From NCBI GenBank assembly GCA_965197375.1, contig CBDAMZ010000006.1:1-64000 (forward strand): a DNA stretch of 64,000 nucleotides, read 5' to 3'. This stretch comes from CBDAMZ01 sp965197375 (GTDB taxonomy: Bacteria; Acidobacteriota; Vicinamibacteria; Vicinamibacterales; UBA8438). The translations under genes and the position numbers were made by a program. Below are positions 53,225 to 62,467 of this stretch, in pieces (position 1 is the stretch's first letter; each line of letters begins with the position of its first letter). The notes beneath the pieces are model-generated. The model searched no databases, was not told where the DNA came from, and saw only the letters and a list, made by a program, of their open reading frames with translations.

Positions 53225-54169
53225 TCACCTACCGATCGCGAACGACTGTGGTCGACCCAGCTCCGTCATCCGATTGAGGACGTTGCACGCAAGCAATGAT
53301 TCGACCGCTTGCCCGCTGGGAGTCCGGGCTCGCAGACCATCGCCGAGAATCGACTTGTACCGGAAGACGGCATTCTCCACGCGGGCCTGCCGATGGTACC
53401 CGGCCTCTTTCTTCCAGCGACGCCGACCGATCTGCGTGATCCGTCGGATCGTGCGATCGCGTGCCCGTGAGCGTGGTCGGCGCCGCGACAGCCGCGCCGT
53501 CTTGGCCGGTGGCACCACGACCTTCGCGCCCCGGTCGGTCGCGGCGTCGTAGAACGCGAGGGTGTCGTAGGCTGGGTCCGCCGTCACACTGGCCACATCG
53601 CCGGCGACCGCTTCCAGCAGCGTGATGCCGGTCAGCGCGTCGTCGGTCGTCGCGTCGGTCAACGCCTGCGCGACGATCATCCCCGACCGATGCACACCGA
53701 GGTGAAGCTTTCTCCAGCCGCGCTTGCCGTGCCTGCCGTGTTTCGCGGCCGCCCACTCGCCCTCGCCGACCAGCGACAGCCCCGTGCTATCGATGAGGAG
53801 ATGCAGCGGCTTCTCCCGTGGTGGGTGGTGCAGGGTGACGTCGAGCTGCTGCCCGCGCCGGGAGAGCGTCGTGTGATCGGGCGACGGCAGGTCGAGTTCC
53901 ATCAACCGGAACAACGACGTTAGGAAGCCCTCGGTCTGGCGGAGCGGGAGGTGCAAGAGGAGCCGCAGGGTCAGCGCCGTTTTGATGGCGACATCGGAGT
54001 ACTTCCGCTGCCCACCCCGTGTGCCGCCCCCGGCAGGTTCCCACGCCGCGATGGCGTCCGCTGACAACCACACGGTGATGTCGCCTCGGCGAACGAGCCC
54101 CCGCTCATACGCGGCCCAGTTGCGGACGTGATATTTGGTCTTGTACCTCGGATGGACCCGCGACCTCAT
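53225..54169 (-). CDS. IS5-like transposase, intact copy
   Basis: A 314-residue DDE transposase from ATG 54169 (MRSRVHPRYKTKYHVRNWAA). It keeps VWLSADAIAAWEPAGGG, DVAIKTALTLRLLLHLPLRQ, the first catalytic D in LIDSTGLSLVGEGEWAAAKH, the second D in VTADPAYDTLAFYDAATDRG, and E in RQARVENAVFRYKSILGDGL. The frame runs on upstream to 54424 inside a group II intron fragment, which is not part of the gene. This is the only full-length member of four; it may still be able to move the others. Confidence 0.85.
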   Translation of the reverse strand: MRSRVHPRYKTKYHVRNWAAYERGLVRRGDITVWLSADAIAAWEPAGGGTRGGQRKYSDVAIKTALTLRLLLHLPLRQTEGFLTSLFRLMELDLPSPDHTTLSRRGQQLDVTLHHPPREKPLHLLIDSTGLSLVGEGEWAAAKHGRHGKRGWRKLHLGVHRSGMIVAQALTDATTDDALTGITLLEAVAGDVASVTADPAYDTLAFYDAATDRGAKVVVPPAKTARLSRRRPRSRARDRTIRRITQIGRRRWKKEAGYHRQARVENAVFRYKSILGDGLRARTPSGQAVESLLACNVLNRMTELGRPQSFAIGR

Positions 54170-54186
54170 CCCAATATTGTGTGGTG

Positions 54187-54643
54187 CTAAGCCGCGCACG
54201 ACGCGAGTGAATCGACGCGACCTCCTGGAGCGTGCCGGAACAACCGTGCACCAACGCCGCGAGCGATTACTGTCGCCGCCGCCTGGTGTCGTCGCCATCG
54301 ACACCTGCCGGTGGCCGTGCAACACGCCGCGCTCACGAGACACATCCAGGGGCACTTCAATGACTTTGGCGTGAGTGGCAACGCTCGCAGTTTGGGGCTG
54401 CTGGTCGACGCCACGGAGCGGCACTGGTACACGTGGCTTCGCCGTCGAAGCAACCGCACGCGTCTCACCTGGCCGAGGTTCGTTGCGTTGTTGGAACGAT
54501 ATCCTCTGCCCGTGCCTCGGATTCGCGTGCGAATCTGGGGCGCATCGCCATGAGCCACATCAGCGGAAGAGCCGGATGGTGGAAACCTCCTAGTCCGGTT
54601 CTGGTGAGGGCCTCGGGGGAGCAATCCCCCGGGGCTACTCGAC
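54187..54643 (+). mobile_element. Group II intron, 3' part with maturase end
   Basis: Reverse-transcriptase C-terminus at 54311-54553 followed by domain V (54569-54603: GAGCCGGATGGTGG, AAAC, CTCCTAGTCCGGTTCTG) and domain VI ending CTACTCGAC at 54643. Domains V and VI differ from those of the ORF-less intron at 53108-53181 at only a handful of bases, so both came from one lineage. The 5' end is missing. The IS5-like gene lies between the two. Confidence 0.7.
54311..54553 (+). pseudogene. Group II intron reverse transcriptase, C-terminal fragment
   Basis: The frame reads AVQHAALTRHIQGHFNDFGV, SGNARSLGLLVDATERHWY, TWLRRRSNRTRLTWPRFVAL, LERYPLPVPRIRV and stops at 54551-54553. The G-H-x2-D/Y-F/Y-G-V-x-G-N pattern and the W-x2-R/L-RRS/Q-x-R-x-R-x-TW motif are the maturase (X) domain and thumb end of group II intron proteins. 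The catalytic YxDD domain is gone. Confidence 0.7.
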
Positions 54644-54713
54644 AAGACCATCTGCGGGTGGGGCGGCGTGGTTCGCACTTCTCGTGATCCTCCGCAGGAG
54701 CCACACTACAGGG

Positions 54714-54839
54714 ATGAAGTTGAAGGTCCATCCCACGTAGAAGACGAAGTACCGCGTGGCGAACTGGCCGGCCTACAATCAGGCTCTCGTTCGACGCGGC
54801 GATGTGACGGTGTGGTTGACATCGGAGGCGATCGCTGCC
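54714..54839 (+). pseudogene. IS5-like transposase, copy 4, N-terminal stub
   Basis: From the ATG at 54714: MKLKVHPT, a TAG stop at 54738, then KTKYRVANWPAYNQALVRRG and DVTVWLTSEAIAAWTP. This is the first 42 codons of the IS5-like family with one nonsense codon (TAG for TAC/TAT). At 54840 it switches directly into an integrase sequence in the same frame. Confidence 0.8.
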
Positions 54840-55180
54840 TGGACCCCGCTCTCGGGGCGGGCGCTCGCGATCCTGCACGACGTACAGAGACTGCGCAATG
54901 GCACCGGCCTGGTGTTCCGCAGTCTGCGCGGGAAGCCACTCTCCAACACGACGCTATCGAAATTGATCAAGGAACTCGGCATCGCCGCCGTGCCGCATGG
55001 GTTCCGGTCGAGCTTCCGGGACTGGGCTGCGGAACGGACGAACACACCCCGCGAAGTGGTCGAGGCGCACTCGCCCATACGGTACAGAACCCCACCGAGG
55101 CGCCCTACGCGCGCTCGGATCTGTTCGAGCGCCGACGCCAACTGATGAACGACTGGGCCTCTGCCATAGAGTCGATGTAA
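54840..55180 (+). pseudogene. Tyrosine recombinase (phage-type integrase), C-terminal remnant
   Basis: SGRALAILHDVQRLRNGTGL, VFRSLRGKPLSNTTLSKLIK, then the catalytic arginine box PHGFRSSFRDWAAERTNTPR. After EVVEA the frame shifts by one near 55072 to ALAHTVQNPTEAPYARSDLF and ERRRQLMNDWASAIESM, with the catalytic H (ALAH) and Y (YARSD). This is the last third of a P4-type integrase. An ORF from 54756 fuses the transposase stub to it. It may mark an old genomic island edge; no tRNA is seen next to it. Confidence 0.82.
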
Positions 55181-55819
55181 CTCATTCTATAGCAATGGCT
55201 TACAGCTGCATCTGTAATCGCTTCCCTTCATCGTATTCCTCGTTCGCAATCAGATGTCCGAGGGCGTTGAAGACCCTCTGTGGACGGCTTGAGATCGTGG
55301 ACCGCAGAGACGACCACGCGCTGATCAGGCGCTGCGGGGCACCATCGCCACCCCCGCCGTTGTCACCGAACGACGATCGCGCGTCGGCCAGCGACGCGTA
55401 CGCGTGGCCGGCGGACAGAGCCACCATAGAGCCGAACCGCCGCGCAGGACGTTCCTGTACTTCCTCTGACGGTGCGGGCCTGCTCGGCGGCCGGCGCTGA
55501 GCCGCACGCTACCTTGGACGATGCTGGCACAGCGGAAACACTCCTCATACAGTGGCAGTGGTGGAGGCGCAGGGAGTCGATCCGCCCAGAAGTCCACATT
55601 TCCTAATACTCTAGGAAAACCGAAACGCTAGATTCGCGAGAAACGCTCAAAAGCCGTGGTCCAGGTACAAAACAGGTACAGTAACCCTCGTCGTACTGAG
55701 CACGCGAAACAACAGGAGGACGCCCCTGCTTGCATCCGAAAACCTGGCTGGTCGTACCCTGAATCGAGACCTTCGATGTCCCAGAGGACCGAAGTGGTTT
55801 ACAGCGACGGCGTTCTGAG
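55181..55819. other. No recognisable gene
   Basis: About 640 bases between the integrase remnant and the DUF6526 gene. A minus-strand frame (LPAPPPLPLYEECFRCASIV near 55570) is open, but I cannot link it to a family. The AT-richer part 55600-55700 may be intergenic. No tRNA or direct repeat that would serve as an attachment site was found by eye. Confidence 0.4.
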
Positions 55820-56260
55820 CTAGAGCCTCTGATAGTCGGCCCGCCAGCTTACGACCATCTGTTTGATCGTCTTGCGGTCGCCGATGCTGTCATCGATGAC
55901 CTGTCGAGCGAGAGCCGGGAGCTCGTCGTCACTCGCGAACCGAAGCGCCGCCAGTTGGTCCATCGTGAAGTCGTTGATACGTGGCTTCAGATCGTCCGGG
56001 AGGAGACCGTGCATCCGCAGGCGCTCCTCGAGACGGATGACGCGGTCCTGCGCACCGAGGGCGAACACGCGCGCAAAGAACCCGATCAGGATGAGCGCGC
56101 ATGCCACGACGGTGCCCCACGCGGTCTCAAACGAGAACCCCGTGGCCGTACGATAGATGGCCAGGATCACGTTGATCGACAATATCGGGAGCACGACGTA
56201 GTGGAACAGGGGAACGAGCTTCGTGTGGTTCGCGAACGTCTGGGGCATCTTTTCGGCCAT
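55820..56260 (-). CDS. DUF6526-family membrane protein
   Basis: A 146-residue protein, MAEKMPQTFANHTKLVPLFH, with two membrane helices (about 18-38 and 47-70) and a charged C-terminal cytoplasmic part (VIRLEERLRMHGLLPDDLKP, then ALRFASDDELPALARQV). This matches the DUF6526 family, of unknown function and common in Acidobacteriota and Bacteroidota. It is complete, with an ATG at 56260. It is divergent from the pterin dehydratase gene. Confidence 0.78.
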   Translation of the reverse strand: MAEKMPQTFANHTKLVPLFHYVVLPILSINVILAIYRTATGFSFETAWGTVVACALILIGFFARVFALGAQDRVIRLEERLRMHGLLPDDLKPRINDFTMDQLAALRFASDDELPALARQVIDDSIGDRKTIKQMVVSWRADYQRL

Positions 56261-56380
56261 GTATCCTCCGGTGACGGGTTCGAAGGCACAAGTCTACTCA
56301 GGCTTGGCGTGAGTCTGCCAACGGCTCGGGTGGATTCAGGCCAACGCGGTGGTCAGTCGTGTGGAAAGTGAGAGGACACA

Positions 56381-56713
56381 ATGAGCGATCTGTCGAAGAA
56401 ACAGTGTGTGCCATGTCGCGGCGGTGTTCCACCCCTGAAGGGCCCCGAGCTCGACGCGTTGTTCGAGCAGCTGGATGGGGGATGGTCGGTCGTCGACGAG
56501 CACCATCTCGAGAAGGAGTATCGGTTCGACGATTTTCGGCAGGCGCTGGACTTCACCAACCGGGTTGGTGGAATGGCGGAGGAACAGGATCACCATCCCG
56601 ACATCTTCCTTGCCTGGGGCAGGGTGAAGGTCACGATCTGGACCCACAAGATCGATGGTCTGACGGAGAGCGATTTCGTCTTCGCCGCGAAGACGGAGGT
56701 ATTGTCAACTTGA
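56381..56713 (+). CDS. phhB: Pterin-4a-carbinolamine dehydratase
   Basis: A 110-residue protein that dehydrates 4a-hydroxytetrahydropterin to regenerate the cofactor of aromatic amino-acid hydroxylases. The active-site motif is EEQDHHPDIFLAWGRVKVTI, with WTHKIDGLTESD after it. The last four codons (VLST and stop) are formed by an IS-end-like GGTATTGTCAACTTGAG, so the natural C-terminus is replaced, probably without harm. CVPC near the N-terminus is typical. Confidence 0.88.
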   Translation: MSDLSKKQCVPCRGGVPPLKGPELDALFEQLDGGWSVVDEHHLEKEYRFDDFRQALDFTNRVGGMAEEQDHHPDIFLAWGRVKVTIWTHKIDGLTESDFVFAAKTEVLST

Positions 56714-56715
56714 GC

Positions 56716-57207
56716 GAAACCGCCGTGTCCAACCTCCAAGCTGTTGCGGTCGGCGTGTCATTTGGAAATCAGAGTCAATGGTGAGCAACCGGGGTTCTGT
56801 GGCAGGGGCTTGTCGGCGGAAGCGAGTGTGGCCTGTCGCGCTTCGTCGGCCCTGTTTCAAGCCTTTCGTTCTTCGCCCGGGGCGCAACACGTGGCAGGGA
56901 GTAGTCGGGAAGATGGTCCGTGAACGCATCCTCGGCCTGTGCCGCTAGTGCGATGCGATCGACGAGGAACGGGACACGAGTGACGACGCCGGCCCGGCGA
57001 ACGGGCGCAGCGCTACCGGGGCCGAAAGCAGTCGGGTGTGCCTCGATCGCCGAACATTTGCTGAACGATCCTCAATTCGCGGATGCGGCCACGCATTGTG
57101 GCGCTTATTGGAATGGAATGGACACAAGTCGTCCATCGATTGACGGCCTTACTTGACCTCGATGATGTCGCTACCGCTTAAGGCTGGGATGCAGGTGTTC
57201 TACTGCT
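56716..57207. other. No recognisable gene
   Basis: About 490 bases between the pterin dehydratase end and the IS630 element. A plus-strand frame (SIAEHLLNDPQFADAATHCG near 57050) is open but short, and I cannot place it. It is probably debris between an IS end at 56699 and the IS630 copy. Confidence 0.4.
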
Positions 57208-57300
57208 TAGTACACCGTTTCATAAATACGCTAACGTTTTCCTCTTGTACTGAGCGCCAAAATATGGCACCGTACTCCAGACGGAGTGGCGCCGTAAACG

Positions 57301-57609
57301 ATGCCTCGGCAGAGCCCCTATCGGATTGTGCTGTCGGCCGCCGAAGAACGGACGTTGATCGACCGGGCGGCACGATACACGCGCCCGTATTTCGAGGTGC
57401 TCCGCGCCACGATGATCCTGCTGGCGGCCGAGGGCTGGTCCAATAAGGCGATCGCCCGCGGCTTGCGGACCCGGCGGGAAGTGGTCTCGGTCTGGCGAAA
57501 ACGCTTTTTTAAAGAACGGCTCCCCGGGCTGGAGGATCAATCACGCTCGGGACGTCCCCGGGCTTTTCCCCCCAGAAGTCGTCGTCACCGTCAAAGCCCT
57601 CGCGTGTGA
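57301..57609 (+). CDS. IS630 transposase, N-terminal ORF, copy 2
   Basis: The translation is identical to the copy 1 ORF (102 residues, MPRQSPYRIVLSAAEERTLI). The slippage-prone run TTTTCCCCCC lies at 57564-57573. In the ORF frame the codons are TTT CCC CCC AGA; in the catalytic frame CCA GAA GTC GTC, so a +1 shift on the C run joins them. Its identical state in the two copies argues against a base error. Confidence 0.85.
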   Translation: MPRQSPYRIVLSAAEERTLIDRAARYTRPYFEVLRATMILLAAEGWSNKAIARGLRTRREVVSVWRKRFFKERLPGLEDQSRSGRPRAFPPRSRRHRQSPRV

Positions 57610-57610
57610 A

Positions 57611-58447
57611 TTGCCTGCCCGCGCCCAGCGCCCGCTGGCCCGGTGGAGCATGAGCGAGTTGGCCGCCGAAACCCAGCGGACCGGGCTGGTGGCATCCATC
57701 AGCGGCAGCACGATCTGGCGCTGGCTGCACGACGACGCGATTCGGCCGTGGTTCCACCGGAGCTGGATCTTTCCGCGCGATCCGGAGTTTGCGACCAAGG
57801 CCGGGCGGATCCTCGACCTCTACGAGCGCGTCTGGGAGGAGCGCCCCCTGACCGCTGACGACTTCGTGATCTCTGCCGATGAGAAGACGAGCATTCAAGC
57901 GCGCCGCCGCCGCCACGCGACGCAGCCGACCCGGGCCGGGGCCCTGATGAAGGTCGAGCATGAATACGAGCGCGCCGGAGCCTGGGCGTACTTGGCCGCC
58001 TTGGATGTGCATCAGGCCCGGCTCTTTGGCCGCTGCGAGCCCACCACCGGGATTGCCCCGTTCGACCGCCTAGTCGCGCAAGTCATGACGCTTCCGCCCT
58101 ATCGCGACGCGCGGCGCGTATTCTGGATCGTCGACAACGGTTCGTCGCACCGCGGTGCGCGCGCCGTGGAACGACTCCAGCGGCAGTATCCGAATCTGGT
58201 GCTCGTGCACGGGCCCGTCCATGCCAGTTGGCTCAATCAAATCGAGACCTACTTCTCGATCGTGCAACGCAAGGTCCTGACGCCGAACGACTGCGATTCC
58301 CTGGCCGACGTGGAGACCCGGGTCCTGGCGTTTCAGCGTCACTATCAATCGCTGGCCCGACCATTCGAGTGGACCTTCACGCGGCGCGACTTGGCCCGTT
58401 TGCTCGCCAAACTGGCGCTCCAGAAGCCAGACTCGATCGCCGCATGA
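57611..58447 (+). CDS. IS630 transposase, catalytic ORF, copy 2
   Basis: The translation is identical to the 278-residue catalytic ORF of copy 1, with the DDE residues in FVISADEKTS, FWIVDNGSSH and WLNQIETYF. It begins one base after the N-terminal ORF stop; independent initiation at 57611 would need a TTG, so fusion by frameshift is likelier. It ends 34 bases before the element tip and 69 bases before the SIR2 gene. Confidence 0.88.
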   Translation: MPARAQRPLARWSMSELAAETQRTGLVASISGSTIWRWLHDDAIRPWFHRSWIFPRDPEFATKAGRILDLYERVWEERPLTADDFVISADEKTSIQARRRRHATQPTRAGALMKVEHEYERAGAWAYLAALDVHQARLFGRCEPTTGIAPFDRLVAQVMTLPPYRDARRVFWIVDNGSSHRGARAVERLQRQYPNLVLVHGPVHASWLNQIETYFSIVQRKVLTPNDCDSLADVETRVLAFQRHYQSLARPFEWTFTRRDLARLLAKLALQKPDSIAA

Positions 58448-58515
58448 GAAATACGTGTACGAACTTATGAAACGGTGTACTTAGCCACTGGCTCCCCCAG
58501 TTCGTCGCGTAGGCT

Positions 58516-59520
58516 GTGGCCATGAGTGCCGAAATTCTCCCTATCCCAGCGATCCCGTCCGGTCTTCGCGAGGCGGCCGCGCGAGCCACCCTGATCTCAT
58601 TCGTGGGAGCTGGAGTTTCACGGCTTGCGGGTTGTCCTGGATGGTCGGAGCTTGCCGACGGCGCATTGCAGTGGTTTGTGGATCTGGACAAGTTCACGTA
58701 TGCGCAACTAGATCAGATTCGCCATCTAGATCCTCGCGTGAAGCTATCCCTCGCACTTGCTCTTGAACGGGAGTACAAGATCTCGATCGATTTTCGGAAG
58801 TTGATCCATCCGCGGAGCCGGCGTGAAGAACCGGTAGGGCAACGACTTTATGGAAGCTTGTCCAAGTTGGGGAAGATATTCGTCACTACGAATTTCGACG
58901 AGTGGCTTGATGAGGAACTGCCGGAGTCGATGCTCTCACTAGAGCCTGACAATGATTCCCCAACCGTTTCGGTGTCGTCGAGGCGAAATGTCATTTACAA
59001 GATTCACGATCTGACGCCAGCAGCACTCAATCAGGCGAATACGGCTATTCATCTTCACGGCTCCTTGCTGGAGCCTAGCGACATGGTCCTTACGACGAGT
59101 GATTACGTGAGGCACTATGCGAACGATCGCTTCACGGGTGAATCAGCCCAGGAGAATCGGGTGTTGACCTTCTTGGAGCATCTGTTTGATCACAAGACAG
59201 TCCTCTTCGTCGGTTATGGCCTGGAGGAGCTTGAGATTCTTGAATACGTCATTCTTAAGAGAAAACCCACCGGTGGAGCGAATCCTGAAGCACGACACTA
59301 TCTTCTGCAGGGCTTTTTCTCGCACGAAGAACAGGTGCTCCGCACTTTGCGCTCCTACTACCTGAATGAGTGTGGAATCGAGCTGATTCTGTTTTTGCGA
59401 GACCAAAAAGATCGACAACAACTCTTGGACGTCCTAGAGGCATTCGCGCGAGCGTTGCCGGCGTTGGCTCCCAGGGTGCTGCAGCGCGCCCAGGAGATGG
59501 AGGCCCTGCTAGATGACTAA
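58516..59520 (+). CDS. SIR2-domain protein, probable defence NADase
   Basis: A 334-residue protein with a SIR2_2-type domain: LISFVGAGVSRLAGCPGWSE (near 26-45), TTNFDEWLDEEL (near 122) holding the conserved Asn and Asp, AIHLHGSLLEPSDMV with the catalytic His (near 178), and TVLFVGYGLEELEILEYV (near 232). It lacks the zinc cysteines of deacetylases, as in phage-defence SIR2 enzymes that destroy NAD+. The ATG at 58516 starts MAMSAEIL (58522 also possible). Its stop overlaps the next ATG by 8 bases, so the two proteins are made together. Confidence 0.82.
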   Translation: MAMSAEILPIPAIPSGLREAAARATLISFVGAGVSRLAGCPGWSELADGALQWFVDLDKFTYAQLDQIRHLDPRVKLSLALALEREYKISIDFRKLIHPRSRREEPVGQRLYGSLSKLGKIFVTTNFDEWLDEELPESMLSLEPDNDSPTVSVSSRRNVIYKIHDLTPAALNQANTAIHLHGSLLEPSDMVLTTSDYVRHYANDRFTGESAQENRVLTFLEHLFDHKTVLFVGYGLEELEILEYVILKRKPTGGANPEARHYLLQGFFSHEEQVLRTLRSYYLNECGIELILFLRDQKDRQQLLDVLEAFARALPALAPRVLQRAQEMEALLDD

Positions 59521-62330
59521 TCTCACCGCAAAGCAGGAGTCCTTCATCAGGCTCATGACGGAGAGCGATGAATTGGCCCGACGGGGTTTCGATCTCCTCA
59601 TGAAGAGGGAGCATTTCGAAACCTTCTTCGATGCACTTGATGACGCGGGTTTGTTTGCCCCAGAGCGCAACCCTGCGCCAGTGCCAGTGGAACCATCTGG
59701 GTCAGTTCGCCTGCCGTACTGGGCCGCCTTGGATTACCTGCTCGCGGTCGCGAAAGTCGCGGGCACAGGAGATGACCAAGCACTGGCCAACAAAGTCACG
59801 AATGTCCTCCGCAAGGTGACTCGTGATTCTGCTGAACGGGCGCGGGACAACTACCACACGTGGCGAAAATTCGCTGAGATTCTTGGGTTAATCCCGTCAC
59901 GTACAGTCACTTTGGAGGATATCGGCCTCGTTTCGAGTTGGCTCGGTAGCCGCTTTGATCGCGGCATGGTCGGCCACGCCTTGGATAAAGGGGCGCTGAA
60001 CCGATTTGTGACTAGCGACTCTGCTCCTGATTGGGAGAAGGCCCTTGAGCTCATGCGGCACTGCACAGCGATTCGTTGTGACGCAACACACTTGGGCGAG
60101 GCTGTCGACAAACCAGTAACCGTTGTTGACGACTATTGGTTGAAGAAGCTGATCGACCGCCACGCCACCGCGATCGGGGCTAGAGTCGGCAGTCGAGCCG
60201 CCGAACTGTTCCTTGAGCGAGTGCGCGAAGTATTTCGGTCACAGGATCGACGATCCTACAGTTATTCGTACAGACCGGCGGTTGAGGACCATGCGCAGAA
60301 CCGTCGTTTGTATGGTCCTGAGAATCGGACGGTCGACGGGTTGCGCGACGTCCTCCTGAGTTGGTGCGACGACCATTCCGATGATGTCACATCCGTCGTT
60401 CGCGAGCTGTTGCACGACGAGGACGAGATCGTCCGGCGCATCGCGATCTACGTTCTTAACCGCCGTTGGGCATCCCTGCGCGACCTTTACCTTCCTGTTG
60501 TTAGCTCGGAGTTCTTTCAATCTGGCCATCTTCATGAGCTATACGGGTTGCTCAATCAACGGTTTGATGACATGTCCGATGCAGAGAAAGACGCGACGCT
60601 GGCTGCAATTCGAAGTCTTCCGGAGTCCACATGGAGTGATGATCCGGGTCGGTTATTGCGGCGAAGACAAAAGCGGTGGCTCTCGGCAATCGTGGGGAAA
60701 GGCTACGCCGCTGCTGAACAGTGGGACCAAGAGTTAGCGTCTGATCCAACCGTTGGCGTTTCAGAGCATCCCGACTTTGACGTCTACATGGAGACGACAC
60801 GCGGTCCAGGACCGACCCCGTATGACGTTCATGAGCTCCTGACGTTCGCTAGAGAAGGTGTACTCGTCGAAAAACTGAATGCTTTTGTGCCGACGGACAT
60901 ATGGCGTGGGCCAACACATGGAGGGGTTGGTCGAGGCGCTGGAAGAGGCAGTGCGCAGCGAGCCCGAGTTCTTCCTAGAGATCCTCGGTCAGTTTCTTGA
61001 GACCAAGAGACGCTTCCAGTATGCAGTCATCTTCGGCCTCAAACAAGCGTGGGGCGCGCCAGACAAGCATCCGGCTCTCGCATGGGATCGTTGCTGGGAC
61101 AAGATTCTGGGCTTTTTCGAGCGAGTTATTGGAAGCGAGACGTTTTGGACTGAAGAGATTGATGAGACTCAGTTCGATCCGAACCGCGACTGGATCGTGT
61201 CATCGGTCGCGGAATTCTTGAAGGCTGTGGTGCAGAGCGAGAGGTATCCGTACGACAGTGCCTTGATGCTTCGAACGCTGGCCCTGACTGAAACGCTTCT
61301 GAAAAACGCGAGGAGCGTCGATCAGCCCTCGGACGACGCGATGTTCACTGCAATCAATTCATCAAGGGGCAAAGCGGTTGAGGCGCTCTTCAGTTGTCTG
61401 CTTAAACTACGCCAAGTGGTGAACCGTGAAACGCAGACACACGCTGAGTCTTGGGCTATCGCGAGAGGGCTTGTCGAGGCTGAGCTGGTAAAGTGTCGGA
61501 ATGCAAACTATGAATTCTCCACTCTATGCGGTGCGCATATTGGCCAGTTGTATTACATCGACCCTGAGTGGCTTCGGACTGTTATCACTCAAATCTTTCC
61601 AGTTGAGTATGCTGAGAATACCGTATGTGCAGTCGATGGCTTAGGGTACGCAACGGCGAGTCGCCCTATTTATGCTCTGCTATTGGAAAACGGGATCATT
61701 GATCGTGCACTGCGCCTCGATCTTAGGGGCCAACATGCGCGCGAGAGACTGATCGAGCGTATTGCCGTTGCGTACTTGTGGGCCGACGAGGAACTCTCGG
61801 ATGCGCGTTTCTCTTTTCTCTTCGAAGCCGAAGATATGGAGGACCTTCAGTCCGCAACACACTACTTCTGGAGCGTGTCCGGAGAAGAACTCTCTGACGA
61901 CCAGCGGGCACGAATTCTGTGCTTCTGGGAACGCTGCATCGAATGGGCCGAGACCGCCGCTGAGTCGCCGACGGCCCTCATGTCGGCGTTAAGTAGGTTA
62001 AGTGTTTATTTGAAGTCGGCGGCGGGCAGGGAAGGCGACCTGCTTCTCGCTGTGGTGCCTCACGTGGCGGTAGATCACAACACCGGGCACTTTGTCGAGG
62101 AACTAGTCCGTTTCGTTGCCGAGAGCCCAGAACGCGCGAACGTTATCCTGGGCACTCTCCTTCGAACGTATCAGACATTCTTTGACTACGAGGACCATCT
62201 CAAATCGCTTTTGATCCAGCTTGCCGACAAGGGATACAGGGACGACGTCTTGAGGTACGCGGAGCAACTGCGAGACGTCCAAGGGATGCAGGAGCTGTTC
62301 AACCGGCTAACTCGGGAGCCTCAAGTCTGA
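59513..62330 (+). pseudogene. Large helical partner of the SIR2 protein, one frameshift
   Basis: Two overlapping ORFs (59513-61000 and 60879-62330) form one protein of about 939 residues. The first frame runs to KLNAFVPTDIWRGPT; then, one base shifted near 60915, it continues MEGLVEALEEAVRSEPEFFL. It is all-helical and leucine/arginine-rich, with HEAT-like pairs (DDVTSVVRELLHDEDEIVRR; VFAESPERANVILGTLLRTY-like helices near the C-terminus). I recall large DUF4020-type proteins paired with or fused to SIR2, but cannot verify a match. It probably senses the infection or holds the SIR2 enzyme. The junction could also be two separate genes. Confidence 0.6.
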
Positions 62331-62411
62331 TTGGACGAGGTGCTTGGTCCAACATCCCGACGCTCGGTTCGCGGAGGAACAGCCGACTGATGAAGTCATA
62401 GCTCTTCCACA

Positions 62412-62443
62412 GTCAGGTTGAGGCGACGAGTGGCAGAGTAGGC
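62412..62443. repeat. 32-base repeat shared with 46350-46381
   Basis: GTCAGGTTGAGGCGACGAGT and the next 12 bases are exact duplicates of 46350-46381; flanks differ on both sides. It separates the SIR2 pair from the next two ORFs, 82 bases after the helical protein stop. It is probably an IS end left by excision. Confidence 0.7.
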
Positions 62444-62467
62444 CGATGAGGAGCCAGTCGGCCAGCT

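Larger units (their letters stand above)
57210..58481 (+). mobile_element. IS630-family insertion sequence, copy 2
   Basis: This copy has the same length and ends as copy 1 (48021-49292), in the opposite orientation; the bordering TA pairs are at 57208-57209 and 58482-58483. The only difference I noticed is a G for A just before orfA (GGCGCCGTAAACG for GGCACCGTAAACG). Such near-identity over 1.27 kb means a very recent jump. The two copies bracket about 7.9 kb. Confidence 0.93.

Noticed and set aside
55600..55720. Attachment site or tRNA for the integrase remnant
   Set aside because: No cloverleaf or matching direct repeat could be found by eye.
49293..57209. Composite transposon made by the two IS630 copies
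   Set aside because: Copy 1 has its own TA duplication and splits a single gene, so it inserted alone; IS630 elements are not known to move cargo this way.
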